Positions 51,921 to 63,769 of a stretch of 64,000 bases of DNA are shown one piece after another. The stretch covers positions 1,984,001 through 2,048,000 of the forward strand of contig NZ_CP011273.1 in assembly GCF_001610895.1 (NCBI RefSeq). Reading direction: 5' to 3'. Source of the stretch: Planctomyces sp. SH-PL62. GTDB lineage: Bacteria; Planctomycetota; Planctomycetia; Isosphaerales; Isosphaeraceae. The stretch's first letter is position 1. Each line of letters opens with the position of its first letter. The position numbers and the translations under genes are program-made. Below the pieces are notes generated by a model. It saw only the letters and a list, made by a program, of their open reading frames with translations. It had not been told where the DNA came from and did not search any database.

Positions 51921-52236
51921 TCGACGAACGTCTCGACTCCTGGGTGAGTCCGGGGGACGAGGCCCAAAGATGTGGCAATCCGCGGCCGTCCCGCCGAAAA
52001 ACGTCGCTCTCGTTGAGAGAGGGACCGAAAGAAAACACCCCGAGGAGCACGGAACCGGGGAGTTCGAGGGTCTGGTATCGGATTTGCCGTTGGGGGTTGC
52101 CAAGCCCGCGCTTGATCGGCGTACAATAACGAGGCGAATGACGTCGGACGTCGTCCGATCGACGAGCGGGATGCGAACGACTGACTGAGGTGCCGATCCG
52201 AAACCGATCACGAGGATCGGGAAGAGGGGAGCGAGG
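51921..52236. promoter_or_regulatory. Upstream region of the PQQ-propeller/TPR gene with a promoter candidate
   Basis: A 316-bp noncoding stretch. TACAAT at 52122-52127 with TTGCCA at 52097-52102 (19-bp spacer) is a plausible promoter, about 110 bp before the gene. Otherwise nothing recognised. Confidence 0.4.
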
Positions 52237-55200
52237 ATGACCTGGTTCCGGCTCCACCGGCGCGACCGCGCCGCGACTCCGTCCCGTACCGTCGGAGTCT
52301 TCCTGGCCTGCGCGCTGGCCGCGATGCTGGCCGGAGTCGCGACCTCGGCCCGAGGCCAGGGGCCGGGGCGAAGCGCCTCCAAGTTCTACCCGGACTCCAG
52401 CGAGGCGGCCGAATCGCTCCTGCGCAACGCGGCCAACCACGCCCGCACGGAGCAGTGGCCCGAGGCCGTGGCCATCTACCAGCGGGTCATCGACCAGTTC
52501 GGAGACAAGGTCGCCCGGCTCCCTCGCGATCTCGCCGCTCCGGGGCGGGCGGCCGACGACGACTTCACCCTCTACGTCGACCTTCGCGCCTACTGCCAAC
52601 GCACGCTGGCGAGCCTCCCCCCGGCGGCCCTGGCGGCCTATCGGGCGCGTCGCGACGCCCAGGCCGAGCGGTGGTACGACGAGGGGAAGGAGAATCGGGA
52701 CGCGGCGCCGCTGCGGCGGATCGTCGACGAGGCGTTCTGCACCTCCTGGGGCGACGACGCGCTGGAACTCCTGGGAGACCTGGCGTTCCAGGACGGTCGG
52801 TTCGCGGAGGCGGTCGCGATGTACCGTCGGCTCGTGCCGGACGATCCCGACAGGCAGCCGGACTTCCCCCACCCCGACCCTTCCGTCGACCTGCCGAGGG
52901 TGGAGGCCAAGAAGATCCTCGCCCGCGCGGCGATGGGAGACGCCGAGACCGTCGCCCGAGAGGCCGCCTCGTTCGCCGAGCGGCGGGGCGGGGCGGCCGG
53001 TGCGTTGGCCGGACGCAAGGGCCCGCTCGCCGAGAGCCTCAAAGCGGCGATCGCCGCCGACGCCCTGGCCCCCCCGGCGCAGGGCGACGCCCGCTGGCCG
53101 ACGTTCGGCGGCGCGCCGACCCGAGACAAGGTGCTCGCCGAGGCCGTGGACGTCGGCTCGCTGCAATGGCGTGCGGCTGTGGACAAGATCACCCCGAGCC
53201 GGGGCGGCTATCCCGGATTCCGGGGCCCGGGCCAGGGGACCACGTTCCCCCCCGACCGCCTGCTGGGCTACCACCCGATCGTCCTGGGAGATCAGGTCCT
53301 CGTCGCCAGCGGCTCGAAGGTGACGGCGTACAACCTGGGCGACCGCCCCGAGACCATGACCGATGGGGAGGGGACGACCGTCGAGCCCGCCTGGACGTAT
53401 AACGCCGAGGGCCCCGAATCGCTGCCCCAATCGCGGATGCCGATCTGGACCATCCCCCGCTACACGCTGACGGCCGTCGGCCGCCGGGTCTACGCCCGGA
53501 TGGGTCCGACCGCCCCCGGCTTCCCCAACATGCCGAGGCTGGCGATGCGGGAGGGGGGCGGAGGGGCCGACGTGGGGAACTCCATCCTGGCGCTCGACCT
53601 CGACCGGCCCGGCGACAAGAAGCTCTGGGTGCGACGCTCCGGCGAGCTGGCCCTCCCCGGCCGACCGGGCGAGGAAGGGGGCCGGACCGTCTCCTTCGAG
53701 GGCTCCCCCGTCGCCGACTCGCGGAACGTGTACGTGGCCGTCACCGACCGCCGCGAGCAGACCGCCACCTACGTCGCCTGCTACGACGCGGCCGACGGCT
53801 CGCCGCGCTGGATTCGCTACCTGGGGGCCGCCTCGTCCGAGAACGACGCCTTCATGGGCCTGATGGGGGCGGGAGGGGGCGATTCAGGGAGTCGGCTTCT
53901 CTCGCTCGACGGCCCGACGCTCTACTACCAGACGAACCTGGGAGCCGTGGCGTCGCTCGACGCCGAGACCGGCGCGATCCTCTGGGTCGCCACCTATCCC
54001 CGGAACAACGCCGTCCGGGGCCCCGGCGGCGGCGAGCGCGACCTGAACCCGGCGGTGGTCCACGACGGCCTGGTGTTCGTCGCCCCCAGCGACGCCTCGG
54101 CGATCTTCGCCTTCGACGCCCAATCCGGCCGCCTGCGCTGGAAGACCGACTCGATCCCCGAAGACGTCAAGATCAGCCACTTGCTGGGGGTCGCCAAGGG
54201 CCGACTGGTGGCGACCGGGGACCGCGTGCTCCTGTTCGACGTGCGCGACGGCCGCCTGCTGCACGCCTGGCCCGACGCCGGGGGCCGCGAAGGGTTCGGC
54301 CGCGGCCTGCTCGCCGGGGGCCGGATCTACTGGCCGACCCGGACCGAGATCCACGTTCTGGACCAGGCGACCGCCACAATCGCCGCGCCGCCGATCCGGC
54401 TGGCGGAGACCTACCGCACGACCGGCGGCAACCTCGTCGCCGGGGACGGCTACCTGATCGTCGCCCAGAACGACGCCCTGATGGTCTTCTGCCAGAACAG
54501 CCGCCTGATCGAGCGCTACCGCGAGCGGATCGCGAACCGCCCCGACGACGCCGAGTCCCACTACCGCCTGGCGCGCGCCGCCGAGGCCGGAGGCGACGCC
54601 GAGCTGGCCCTGGCGTCGTACGACACGGCCGCACGCCTCGCCCGGCCCTCCGCAACGGTCGACGACGCCCCCCTGATCGAGGCGGCGCGGGACCACGAGT
54701 TCCGACTGCTGCTGCGGATCGCCGCCGACCTGAGGCGCGACAAGAAGCCCGAGGCGGCCCTCGAACGGCTCGAATCGGCGGCCCGGGTGGCCCGTTCGCC
54801 GCAAGACCGGCTCCGGGCCCGGCTCACCCTGGCCGACGCCTTCTCTGACCTGCGACGCCCCGCCGAGGCGATCGGCGTCCTGCAACGGCTCCGCGACGAC
54901 GATCGGCTGGGGACGCTCACGGTGGCCTCGGACGACGGCCGCCGGGCCGTGCGCGCCGACCTCTTCGTCGACGACCGCCTGGCCGACGTCGTCCGCGAAG
55001 GGGGGAGGGCGGCCTACGCCGAATACGACCGTAGGGCGCGGGAGATTTATGAGAAAGGCCGGCGCGACCGCGACGCCCGACTCCTGGCCGAAGCCGCACG
55101 AGCCTTCCCCGCCGCCGAGGTCGTCCCCGATGCGCTCCTGGCCCTGGGCGAGACGCTCGAGGCCGAAGCCCGATCGGCCGAGGCGGCGTCGGCCTACAAG

Positions 55201-56778
55201 CGGCTCCTGACCCTCCCGGCGGCCGACGACGAGGCCCGCGCGCGGGCCCTCTGGCGGCTCGCCCGATCCTACGAGGCGCAGGGATTCCTCATCTCGGCCC
55301 GCGACGCTTACCTGCGGCTCCAGTCTCGATTCGCAGGCGTCCGGATCGCCGGCGGGGCGGGAACGGGAGCGGAACCGAAGGAGGCGGACGCCGCCGAGCT
55401 GGCCTCGGCCGAGTTGGCGCGGGAGCCCCTCGCCGGGATCGCCGCCGACCGCGCGCGTCCCGCGTCCCCGTCGCCGATGGTTCGCCGCTGGCGTCGGGAA
55501 GTGGAGACGCTCGCCGACGCCCGGCCGCTGACCGCCGCCGGCGTCCCCCCGGCGCTCGAATCGGGCCGGACCTTCCTCGCCGGCGCGACCGCCCTCACGG
55601 CCCTGGACCCGGCGGGGGGCGAGGGACGCTGGACCGCCGACCTGGGGGGCCGCGCCGTGTGGGTGGGCTATCTCGCGGACAAGCTCGTCGCCGCCACGCC
55701 TCGTCGGGTCGTGGGCCTGGACGCCCGCACCGGCGCGGTCCGCTGGCGGTTCGGCCCCGACGCCGAGCCCGCGGCCGAGCCGAAGCTCGACCCGTTCGCC
55801 CGCGAAGGGACGCCCAAGGCCGACGCGCCCGCCGACGACGACGCCCCCGTCCCCGCCCCCGCCCCCGCCCCCGCCCCCGTCGCCCTGCTGCACGGCTTCC
55901 AGGCGGTCGGCGGCCGGCTCTTCGCGCTTCGCGGCGACGACGAGCTGCTCGCCCTCGACGGCGACTCCGGGCTGATCGACTGGTCGTTCTCGGCTCGCGG
56001 AGGCGGCCTCAATCCGCTGGTCGGCTTCGGCCCCGAACGCCTGGTCCTCCAGACCGGGAAGCCGTCGGAGATCGTCGTGCTTGAGGCGGAGACCGGCCGG
56101 GGCGTCGCGCGGGTCCCGCTCGCCGAGGGGGAGTCGCTCCAACGAGTCCCCGCGGCGCTCGACGAGGACCACGCGATCGTCGTGACCGACCGTCGGACCG
56201 TCAAGAAGCTCGACCTGGCCCGGGGCCGCTTCGACTGGGAGTACCGCGAGAGCGCGGAGCTGCCGACCTACGGCGCGCCCCGCCCCCTGGTCGACGCCGA
56301 GCGTCTGCTGGTCATCCACGACGGCCGGACCCTGATCCGGCTCGACCCGGCGAACGGGGCGCGGCGGTGGTCGGCGCTGCTGGGGGTGGACGACCTGGGC
56401 GAGCGTCCCGACGCCTCGGCGATGGACGAACGGCGGTTCTACTGGACCAGCGGGGCCCGGCTCCGGGCCCTCTCGCTCGAGGACGGCGCCTCGTTGTGGG
56501 GCCGCCCGCTGGCGGGGCCGTCGCCGGCCCGCTGGTCGATCGCCCTGAGCGACCACGCGGTCCTCGCCTACCCCGAGGCCGCGGTCCTGGCCGACGACCC
56601 GTCGGGTCCGCTCCCCGTGGTCGTCCGCCGCCAGCTCGACGGGGCGCTGGTGCAGCGGTTCATGCTGCCGACCGCCATCGAGGCCGTGGCCCTCCGCCTG
56701 GACCCCCGCGGTGCCGTGGTCTCCACCCCCGGCGGCCTCTGGGCCCTGGGCGACCGCCCCCCGGACGGACGCCCCTGA
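52237..56778 (+). CDS. PQQ-type beta-propeller / TPR exported protein
   Basis: A 1,513-residue protein with a signal peptide (about 17-40, SARGQ). Residues 55-120 and about 750-1090 hold TPR-like helical repeats ([39 protein letters not shown]). Residues about 280-720 form a first PQQ/BamB-type propeller ([32 protein letters not shown]). Residues about 1100-1510 form a second ([33 protein letters not shown]). A Pro-Ala linker made by a CCCCGC repeat interrupts the second. Such proteins line the planctomycete envelope and may scaffold outer-membrane assembly. It is the first gene upstream of moxR, 82 bp away. Confidence 0.88.
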   Translation: MTWFRLHRRDRAATPSRTVGVFLACALAAMLAGVATSARGQGPGRSASKFYPDSSEAAESLLRNAANHARTEQWPEAVAIYQRVIDQFGDKVARLPRDLAAPGRAADDDFTLYVDLRAYCQRTLASLPPAALAAYRARRDAQAERWYDEGKENRDAAPLRRIVDEAFCTSWGDDALELLGDLAFQDGRFAEAVAMYRRLVPDDPDRQPDFPHPDPSVDLPRVEAKKILARAAMGDAETVAREAASFAERRGGAAGALAGRKGPLAESLKAAIAADALAPPAQGDARWPTFGGAPTRDKVLAEAVDVGSLQWRAAVDKITPSRGGYPGFRGPGQGTTFPPDRLLGYHPIVLGDQVLVASGSKVTAYNLGDRPETMTDGEGTTVEPAWTYNAEGPESLPQSRMPIWTIPRYTLTAVGRRVYARMGPTAPGFPNMPRLAMREGGGGADVGNSILALDLDRPGDKKLWVRRSGELALPGRPGEEGGRTVSFEGSPVADSRNVYVAVTDRREQTATYVACYDAADGSPRWIRYLGAASSENDAFMGLMGAGGGDSGSRLLSLDGPTLYYQTNLGAVASLDAETGAILWVATYPRNNAVRGPGGGERDLNPAVVHDGLVFVAPSDASAIFAFDAQSGRLRWKTDSIPEDVKISHLLGVAKGRLVATGDRVLLFDVRDGRLLHAWPDAGGREGFGRGLLAGGRIYWPTRTEIHVLDQATATIAAPPIRLAETYRTTGGNLVAGDGYLIVAQNDALMVFCQNSRLIERYRERIANRPDDAESHYRLARAAEAGGDAELALASYDTAARLARPSATVDDAPLIEAARDHEFRLLLRIAADLRRDKKPEAALERLESAARVARSPQDRLRARLTLADAFSDLRRPAEAIGVLQRLRDDDRLGTLTVASDDGRRAVRADLFVDDRLADVVREGGRAAYAEYDRRAREIYEKGRRDRDARLLAEAARAFPAAEVVPDALLALGETLEAEARSAEAASAYKRLLTLPAADDEARARALWRLARSYEAQGFLISARDAYLRLQSRFAGVRIAGGAGTGAEPKEADAAELASAELAREPLAGIAADRARPASPSPMVRRWRREVETLADARPLTAAGVPPALESGRTFLAGATALTALDPAGGEGRWTADLGGRAVWVGYLADKLVAATPRRVVGLDARTGAVRWRFGPDAEPAAEPKLDPFAREGTPKADAPADDDAPVPAPAPAPAPVALLHGFQAVGGRLFALRGDDELLALDGDSGLIDWSFSARGGGLNPLVGFGPERLVLQTGKPSEIVVLEAETGRGVARVPLAEGESLQRVPAALDEDHAIVVTDRRTVKKLDLARGRFDWEYRESAELPTYGAPRPLVDAERLLVIHDGRTLIRLDPANGARRWSALLGVDDLGERPDASAMDERRFYWTSGARLRALSLEDGASLWGRPLAGPSPARWSIALSDHAVLAYPEAAVLADDPSGPLPVVVRRQLDGALVQRFMLPTAIEAVALRLDPRGAVVSTPGGLWALGDRPPDGRP
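55850..55879 (+). repeat. CCCCGC microsatellite encoding a Pro-Ala linker
   Basis: About five tandem copies of CCCCGC inside the PQQ-propeller gene encode a run of alternating Pro and Ala. The unit is a multiple of three, so copy-number change would alter linker length without a frameshift. Confidence 0.7.
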
Positions 56779-57929
56779 CATCCCGCCGCGAACCGCGATA
56801 GACTACCGATCCGACGACCGGATCGGTCGCCGAAGACGACCAACGAAGGGAGGACCCCGCGTGAGCGACGCCGACCCCAACGAGCCCGCCGGCCCGACGA
56901 CGACCGACGAGCCGGTTCCGGCCGCCCCGGACGACATCGCGGCCGTCGAACGCCTCAAGGCCGCCTACGACACCCTCCGCGCCGAGATGAGCAAGGTCAT
57001 CGTCGGCCAGAACAGGGTGGTCGAGGAGCTGCTGGTCTCGATCTTCGCCCGCGGCCACTGCCTGCTGATCGGTGTCCCCGGCCTGGCCAAGACGCTGATG
57101 ATCCACACCCTGTCCGACGCCCTGAACCTCACCTACAACCGGATCCAGTTCACCCCCGACCTGATGCCCTCGGACATCACCGGGACCGAGGTGATCCAGG
57201 AGGACAAGGCCACCGGCGTCCGCCACTTCAAGTTCCTCCGCGGGCCGGTCTTCGCCAACATCGTGCTGGCCGACGAGATCAACCGGACCCCCCCCAAGAC
57301 CCAGGCCGCGCTCCTGGAGGCCATGCAGGAGCGGCAGGTGACCGTGGGGGGAGAGCGGCACCGCCTCCCGGACCCGTTCTTCGTCCTGGCGACCCAGAAC
57401 CCGATCGAACAGGAAGGGACATACCCGCTCCCCGAGGCCCAGCTCGACCGCTTCATGTTCAACGTCCTGGTGGACTACCCGGACGAGGAGGAAGAGGTCG
57501 ACATCGTCCGCAAGACGACGAGCATCGCGCGGCCGGGCGTCTCCAAGGTCCTGTCGGCCAACGAGATCCTGGCGCTTCAGGAGATCGTCCGGCGGGTGCC
57601 GGCGGCCGACCACGCGGTCAAGTACGCCGTGCGGCTGACCCGGGCGACGCGTCGCGACCGCGAGGAGGCGCCGACCTTCGTCCGCGACTACGTGAGCTGG
57701 GGCGCCGGCCCCCGCGCCAGCCAGTACCTCGTGCTGGCCGCCAAGGCGCGGGCCGTGCTCCACGGACGGTTCCACGTCTCGATCGAGGACATCCGCGCGG
57801 TCGCCCAGCCGGTCCTCCGCCACCGGATCATCACCAACTTCAACGCCGAGGCCGAGGGCCTCAAGCCCGACGACGTGGTGGAGCGCCTGATCAAGACCAT
57901 CCCGGTCGACGAACGCGAGGCCGATCAGA

Positions 57930-58829
<900 letters not shown>

Positions 58830-58907
58830 TCCCGGGAACATCCTTCTCCCACGAGGGGAGAGATGATTCGCGCCCGCTTCATCGTGACTTGAGGTGCCGA
58901 CCCCTTG

Positions 58908-61163
58908 ATGGCCGCGTCATTATTCCTCGCACCGATCCTGGCCGTCGGGTTCGCCAACGCGGGGCTCCTCTATGGGCTCGCGGCGGCGTCGATCCCGATC
59001 CTGATCCATCTGCTGAACCGCCGCAAGCGCCGGGAAGTCCGGTGGGCGGCCATGCGGTTTCTCGCCGCGGCGCTGGCCAAGAACCAGCGGCGGATCCGCA
59101 TCGAGCAGTGGCTCTTGCTCGCGCTGCGCTGCCTGCTGGTGGCGTTGGTGGTCGGGGCGATGGCGAAGCCGTTTCTGGAGTCGTTCGGCAACGTCATCCC
59201 GGGGGGACGGACCCATCGGGTGATCGTGATGGACGCCTCGATGAGCATGGCGGCGAAGTCCGGCGGGTCGACCCGGTTCGACCAGGCCAAGGCCGTCGCG
59301 TCCCAGTTGATCAAGGACTCGCGCCGCGGCGACGCCGCGAGCCTGGTGCTGATGAGCGACCCGCCCCGCGTCGTCGTCGGCGAGCCCTCGCCCAACCTCG
59401 ACGCGATCCGCAAGGAGATCGGCGAACTCACCCAGGGGGAAGGGGGCGTCGACCTGGAAGCGACCTTCGAGGCCGTCGACCGCGTATTGGAAGCCTCCTC
59501 GATCGCCCAGAAGGAGTTGGTGTTCCTCTCCGACCTGCAGGCCGCGAGCTGGCGGCCCCGGATCGGGAACGGCGACGGAGGCGAAAAAGGAGACGGAGTT
59601 GAAAAAGGAGAGTCGAGCGGCGACGAGGGGCTGAAACGCTCGATCGACCGGATCGAGGCCCGCCGGCCCCGCTCGGTGGTCATCGACCTGGGGAAGGCGG
59701 GCGGCGGCAACCGCGCCGTGGTGGAGCTGGCGGCGGATCGGCCGGTGATCACGCCGGCGACGACCGTGGCGATCACGGCGCTCGTGAAGAATTTCGGCCC
59801 GACGCCCGCCGAGGGGGTCCGGGTCCGGCTCACGACCGACGGCCGCCTCGGGCCCGAACAGGTCGTCGACCTCCCCGTCGGCGAGGTCGTCCCGGTCGTC
59901 TTCAACCAGCAGTTCACCGCGCCGGGGGACCACGTTTTGGAGGCGACCCTCGACGAGGATGCGCTCCCGCCGGACGACCGCCGCCTGCTGGTCGCGACGG
60001 TGCGCGAGGCCGTGAACGTCCTGCTGGTCGACGGCGACTACAAGTCGGAGGCGTTCCTGGCCGAGACCGACTTCCTCGCCCAGGCGCTGGCCCCCGGCGA
60101 ATCGGCCGAGGGAGAGACCGATCCGATCCGCGTGGAGGTCGTCCCCGAGAGTCGGCTCGCCCGTCGCGACCTGGCGGTCTACGACGTGGTGGCCCTCTGC
60201 AACGTGGCCCAGTTCAGCCCGGTGGAGGTCGAGGCCCTGGAAGGCTTCCTGGAGCAGGGGGGGGGCGTCGTCGTCTTCGGCGGAGATCAGGTCTCGGCGG
60301 ACAACTACAATCGGCTCCTGTTCGCCGACGGCCGGGGGATCCTGCCGGCCGCGGTCGGCGAGGTCGTGGGGGACGCGGCCAAGAAGGAGTCGGCCTTCCG
60401 GTTCGACCCGCTGGGCTTCCGCCACCCGATCCTGGCCGACTTCCGCAACCAGGCCGATCCGGTGATCGCCGGCCTGACCCAGACCCAAATCTGGAGCTAC
60501 CTGAAACTGGCCGTGCCGAAGGACTCGGCGGCCCGCGTCGCGCTGGCGTTCGACGACGGCGACCCGGCCGTGGTCGAGGCGTCGAGACGGCGGGGACGGT
60601 TGTTCCTGTCGGCGATCCCGGCCGACGCCGACTGGTCGAACTGGCCCGCGCACCGGAGCTACCCGCCGGTCATGCACGCCCTGATCATGGAGGCGGCCTC
60701 GGGACGACAGGCCGAGCGGACGATCCAGGTCGGTCAGGCGTTCGATCAGACGTTCCCCGCCGCCTCGGCCGGCGCTCCAGCGACCGTGACGACGCCGAAA
60801 GGCGTGGCGACGGCCGTGAAGCTCAAGGCCGAAGGGGGCCTGGCACGGCTCCACTTCGAACAGACGGACGCCGCCGGGGCCTACCAGGTGAAGCTGGGAC
60901 CGCCGGCCGCGACCGACCTGGCGTTCGCCGCCAACCCCGACCCTGCCGAGAGCGACCCGGCGAGGCTCGAACGGGCGGGCCTGGCGGAACGGCTGCCGGG
61001 CTGGAAGTTCGTGCTCCTGGCCGACGGCCGCGAGCTGGCCCGTAACGCCGCCGCCGTCGGCCGCCGGGGGGAGCTGCACCGGCCGCTCCTGTACGGCGTG
61101 CTGGCCCTCTTGATGATCGAGTCGTTCGCCGCCTGGCGGTTCGGCCGGGTCGGCTCGCGATGA
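58908..61163 (+). CDS. BatA-like VWA membrane protein
   Basis: A 751-residue protein. The N-terminus holds a membrane segment and the BatA_N motif SIPILIHLLNRRKRREVRWA with a second membrane segment at about 65-85. A VWA domain (about 100-250) has VIVMDASMSM with an intact DxSxS site. A glutamine-amidotransferase-like/CARDB-type region (about 260-560) includes VVVFGGDQVS, as in related planctomycete proteins. One C-terminal membrane segment (about 725-745). The ATG at 58908 overlaps a TTG and follows GAGGTG. It is part of the moxR operon and probably a periplasmic VWA partner. Confidence 0.92.
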   Translation: MAASLFLAPILAVGFANAGLLYGLAAASIPILIHLLNRRKRREVRWAAMRFLAAALAKNQRRIRIEQWLLLALRCLLVALVVGAMAKPFLESFGNVIPGGRTHRVIVMDASMSMAAKSGGSTRFDQAKAVASQLIKDSRRGDAASLVLMSDPPRVVVGEPSPNLDAIRKEIGELTQGEGGVDLEATFEAVDRVLEASSIAQKELVFLSDLQAASWRPRIGNGDGGEKGDGVEKGESSGDEGLKRSIDRIEARRPRSVVIDLGKAGGGNRAVVELAADRPVITPATTVAITALVKNFGPTPAEGVRVRLTTDGRLGPEQVVDLPVGEVVPVVFNQQFTAPGDHVLEATLDEDALPPDDRRLLVATVREAVNVLLVDGDYKSEAFLAETDFLAQALAPGESAEGETDPIRVEVVPESRLARRDLAVYDVVALCNVAQFSPVEVEALEGFLEQGGGVVVFGGDQVSADNYNRLLFADGRGILPAAVGEVVGDAAKKESAFRFDPLGFRHPILADFRNQADPVIAGLTQTQIWSYLKLAVPKDSAARVALAFDDGDPAVVEASRRRGRLFLSAIPADADWSNWPAHRSYPPVMHALIMEAASGRQAERTIQVGQAFDQTFPAASAGAPATVTTPKGVATAVKLKAEGGLARLHFEQTDAAGAYQVKLGPPAATDLAFAANPDPAESDPARLERAGLAERLPGWKFVLLADGRELARNAAAVGRRGELHRPLLYGVLALLMIESFAAWRFGRVGSR

Positions 61164-61221
61164 CGCCGAGCCCCCCCGAAATCAACCCGACCCGCGACCG
61201 CCCGAGCAAGGACCGCCTGCG

Positions 61222-63687
61222 TTGATCGAATCGCTGCTCCAGTACCTGGCCGACCGACTGGGCGTCGAACCTCCCCGCGCCGGGGAGGCCGTCTCGCCGC
61301 ACATCCGGTTCGAACAGCCGTGGCCGCAATGGGCGCTCCTGGCCGTCGTGCTGGGAGGCTCGGCGTTCGTCGTCTGGCTCTACCGCCGCGAGCCCCGCGC
61401 GCCGGCCGGGGTCAAGGCGGTCCTCGCGGGGCTCCGCATCAGCCTCGTCCTGCTGACCGTCTTCCTGCTCTCCGAGGCCGCCCTCTCGGTCGACCGGACC
61501 GGGCTCCCCTACCTCGCCGTGCTGGTCGACGATTCGGCGTCCGCGCAGATCGCCGACCAGTACGAGAAGCCCGAGGTCCAGGCCCAGGCCGCCGCCCTGG
61601 CCTCCGACTCGGCGAAGGCCGCGACGGAGGCCGGCAAGGGTTCCGGCGAGACGTCCGCGCCCGGGGCGAACGGCGAGGAGGCGACCCGCCTGGCCGTCGC
61701 CAAGGGGCTGCTCCTGAAGGACGACGCCGCGATGCTCCGGGCCCTCCAGAAGCAGCACCGAGTCCGACTCTATCTGGTCTCGAACGCCACCCGGCTGCTC
61801 GCCGAGATCGACCGGCCCGAGGACGTGGAGCCGGCCGTCGCCAAGCTTCGCGCCGTCGAGCCGGTCGGCCCCCAGACCCGCCTGGGCGACGGCGTCCGCC
61901 AGGTCCTCACCGAACTGCGAGGGGCGCCGCCGTCGGCCCTGATCCTCCTGAGCGACGGCCAGACCACCGAAGGCGAGCCGCTGACCAAGGCCGCCGAGCT
62001 TGCCGCGCGCAAGGGAGTCCCCCTGTTCACCGTGGGCGTCGGCAGCGCCGAGCCGGCGCGGGACCTGGAGCTGACCGACCTGCTCGTCGACGACGTGGTG
62101 TTCGTCGACGACGCCGTCCGGTTCCAGGCCAAGCTCGCCGCGCGCGGCTTCGAGGGCCGCAAGGTCACGCTCCGGCTCCGCGAGCGGCCCCCCGGCGCGA
62201 AGGCCGACGAGCCCGGCGTCGAGATCAAGTCGATCGAAGTCGACGCCCCCCCCGACGGCAAGCCCGCGCGGGTGGAGATCGTCCACGAGCCGAAAGAGAC
62301 CGGGGAGAAGACGTTCGTGCTGGAGGTCGACCCCCGACCCCGCGAGCTGCAAGTCGACAACAACCGGATCGAACGCACCGTCTCCGTCCGCAAGGAGAAG
62401 CTCAAGGTCCTCCTCGTCGAGAGCGAGCCGCGCTACGAATTCCGCTACCTCAAGAACTACCTGGAGCGCGAGGAGACCATCGACCTATCGGTCGTCCTGC
62501 TCTCCTCCGACCCCGAATACAGCGAGCAGGACCGCTCGGCCATCCCCGTCTTCCCGGCGTCGAAGGAGGACCTGTTCGGCTTCGACGTGGTCCTCTTCGG
62601 CGACGTCGACCCGGGCTATCTCAGCCAGGCGCAGATGCGGAACCTCGCCGAGTTCGCGACCGAGAAGGGGGGGGGCGTCCTGTTCGTCGCCGGCCAGCTT
62701 TTCAACCCGCTGGCCTACAGGGGGACCCCCCTGGAAGCGCTCCTGCCGATCGAGCTGTCCGACGCCCGCGACCCGGCCGCCGTGGGCGCGTCGGTCCTCC
62801 CGTTCCACCCCGAGCTGACGCTGGAAGGCCGCGCCAGCCCGATCTTCCGCTTCGGCGGCGACGAGGCCGAGAGCGCCCGCATCTGGCGAGACCTCCCCGA
62901 GTCTTTCTGGTACTTCGAGGCGCCCCGCAAGAAGCCCGCCGCCCTGGTGCTGGTCGATCATCCCACGGCCACCGGCGGCGACGGCAAGCTCCCGCTGATC
63001 CTCTACCAGTTCGCCGGCTCCGGCCGGACCATGTTCCACGCCTTCGACGACACCTGGCGCTGGCGGTTCCGCGCCGGCGATCGGTACTTCGGCCGGTTCT
63101 GGGTCCAGACGATCCGCTTCCTGGCGCGATCTCGGCTGGCCGGCAAGCGCCAGGCCGAGATCCAGACCGACCGACGCGCCTACGAACGAGGCCAACCCGT
63201 GCAGGTCCGCGTCCGATTCCCCAACCCGGGCCTGACGCCGATCGACGACTCGGCCTCGGTGCAGATCGAGCGCCAGGGGGGCGCGTCGCGGACGCTCAAG
63301 CTCCAGCGGTCGCCCGGCGCGCGCAACGTTTTCGAGGGAGTACTGGCGCAGGCGACCGAAGGCGAATACACCGCGAGGCTCCTGCCGCCGCCGGTCCTCG
63401 AAGGGCCGATCCCCACCGCGGCCTTCCGCGTCGAGGCCCCCGCCGGCGAGTTCGAGAAGGTGCAGATGAACGAATCCGAGCTGCGGCGGGCCTCGGCCGT
63501 CTCCCCCGGCGCCTACCTCCCCGCCGTCGCCGCCTCGGGCCTCCTGGACGGCCTCCCCAAGCCCTCCAAGGTCCCGCTCGACACCGACCCGCCCATCCCC
63601 CTGTGGAACTCCTGGCCCATCCTGGCGCTGTTCCTACTGCTGCTGGCCTCGGAATGGATTCTCCGAAAAAGGGCGCGGATGGTATGA
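61222..63687 (+). CDS. VWA domain membrane protein, amidotransferase-like region
   Basis: An 821-residue protein with two N-terminal membrane segments (about 35-55 and 70-90), a VWA domain (about 92-290) beginning LAVLVDDSASAQ, and RLYLVSNATRLL and ALILLSDGQTT typical of the fold. A beta-sandwich domain follows (about 290-395). The C-terminal half has an amidotransferase-like segment (GGGVLFVAGQLFN, VVLFGDVDPGYL) and ends in a membrane helix (IPLWNSWPILALFLLLLAS). The start is TTG 61222 with AAGGA upstream. It pairs with the BatA-like gene 59 bp upstream in the moxR operon. Confidence 0.9.
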   Translation: MIESLLQYLADRLGVEPPRAGEAVSPHIRFEQPWPQWALLAVVLGGSAFVVWLYRREPRAPAGVKAVLAGLRISLVLLTVFLLSEAALSVDRTGLPYLAVLVDDSASAQIADQYEKPEVQAQAAALASDSAKAATEAGKGSGETSAPGANGEEATRLAVAKGLLLKDDAAMLRALQKQHRVRLYLVSNATRLLAEIDRPEDVEPAVAKLRAVEPVGPQTRLGDGVRQVLTELRGAPPSALILLSDGQTTEGEPLTKAAELAARKGVPLFTVGVGSAEPARDLELTDLLVDDVVFVDDAVRFQAKLAARGFEGRKVTLRLRERPPGAKADEPGVEIKSIEVDAPPDGKPARVEIVHEPKETGEKTFVLEVDPRPRELQVDNNRIERTVSVRKEKLKVLLVESEPRYEFRYLKNYLEREETIDLSVVLLSSDPEYSEQDRSAIPVFPASKEDLFGFDVVLFGDVDPGYLSQAQMRNLAEFATEKGGGVLFVAGQLFNPLAYRGTPLEALLPIELSDARDPAAVGASVLPFHPELTLEGRASPIFRFGGDEAESARIWRDLPESFWYFEAPRKKPAALVLVDHPTATGGDGKLPLILYQFAGSGRTMFHAFDDTWRWRFRAGDRYFGRFWVQTIRFLARSRLAGKRQAEIQTDRRAYERGQPVQVRVRFPNPGLTPIDDSASVQIERQGGASRTLKLQRSPGARNVFEGVLAQATEGEYTARLLPPPVLEGPIPTAAFRVEAPAGEFEKVQMNESELRRASAVSPGAYLPAVAASGLLDGLPKPSKVPLDTDPPIPLWNSWPILALFLLLLASEWILRKRARMV

Positions 63688-63692
63688 TGATT

Positions 63693-63712
63693 ATCAGGTC
63701 ACCTCGCCTGAT
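63693..63712. promoter_or_regulatory. Small hairpin in AT-rich gap
   Basis: ATCAGG (63693-63698) pairs with CCTGAT (63707-63712) around TCACCTCG. TATGAT at 63683-63688 is a possible -10. It may mark an internal promoter or attenuator before the last gene. Confidence 0.25.
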
Positions 63713-63769
63713 TACAGAGCCCGGTCTCAGCCGTCGCTGCTGCGTCGGCCCGTCCTCGGGAGGGTCTCG

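Noticed and set aside
55850-55879. CCCCGC repeats as a CRISPR or regulatory repeat
   Set aside because: They are in frame within a coding sequence and encode a Pro-Ala linker; there are no spacers.
53884-56781. 965-codon minus-strand frame across the PQQ-propeller gene
   Set aside because: Antisense to propeller blades with recognisable repeats; no domain or export signal.
58830-58907. CTTCTCCCACGAGGGGAGAG as a dispersed repeat element
   Set aside because: Only one copy was noticed in the window and pairing is imperfect.
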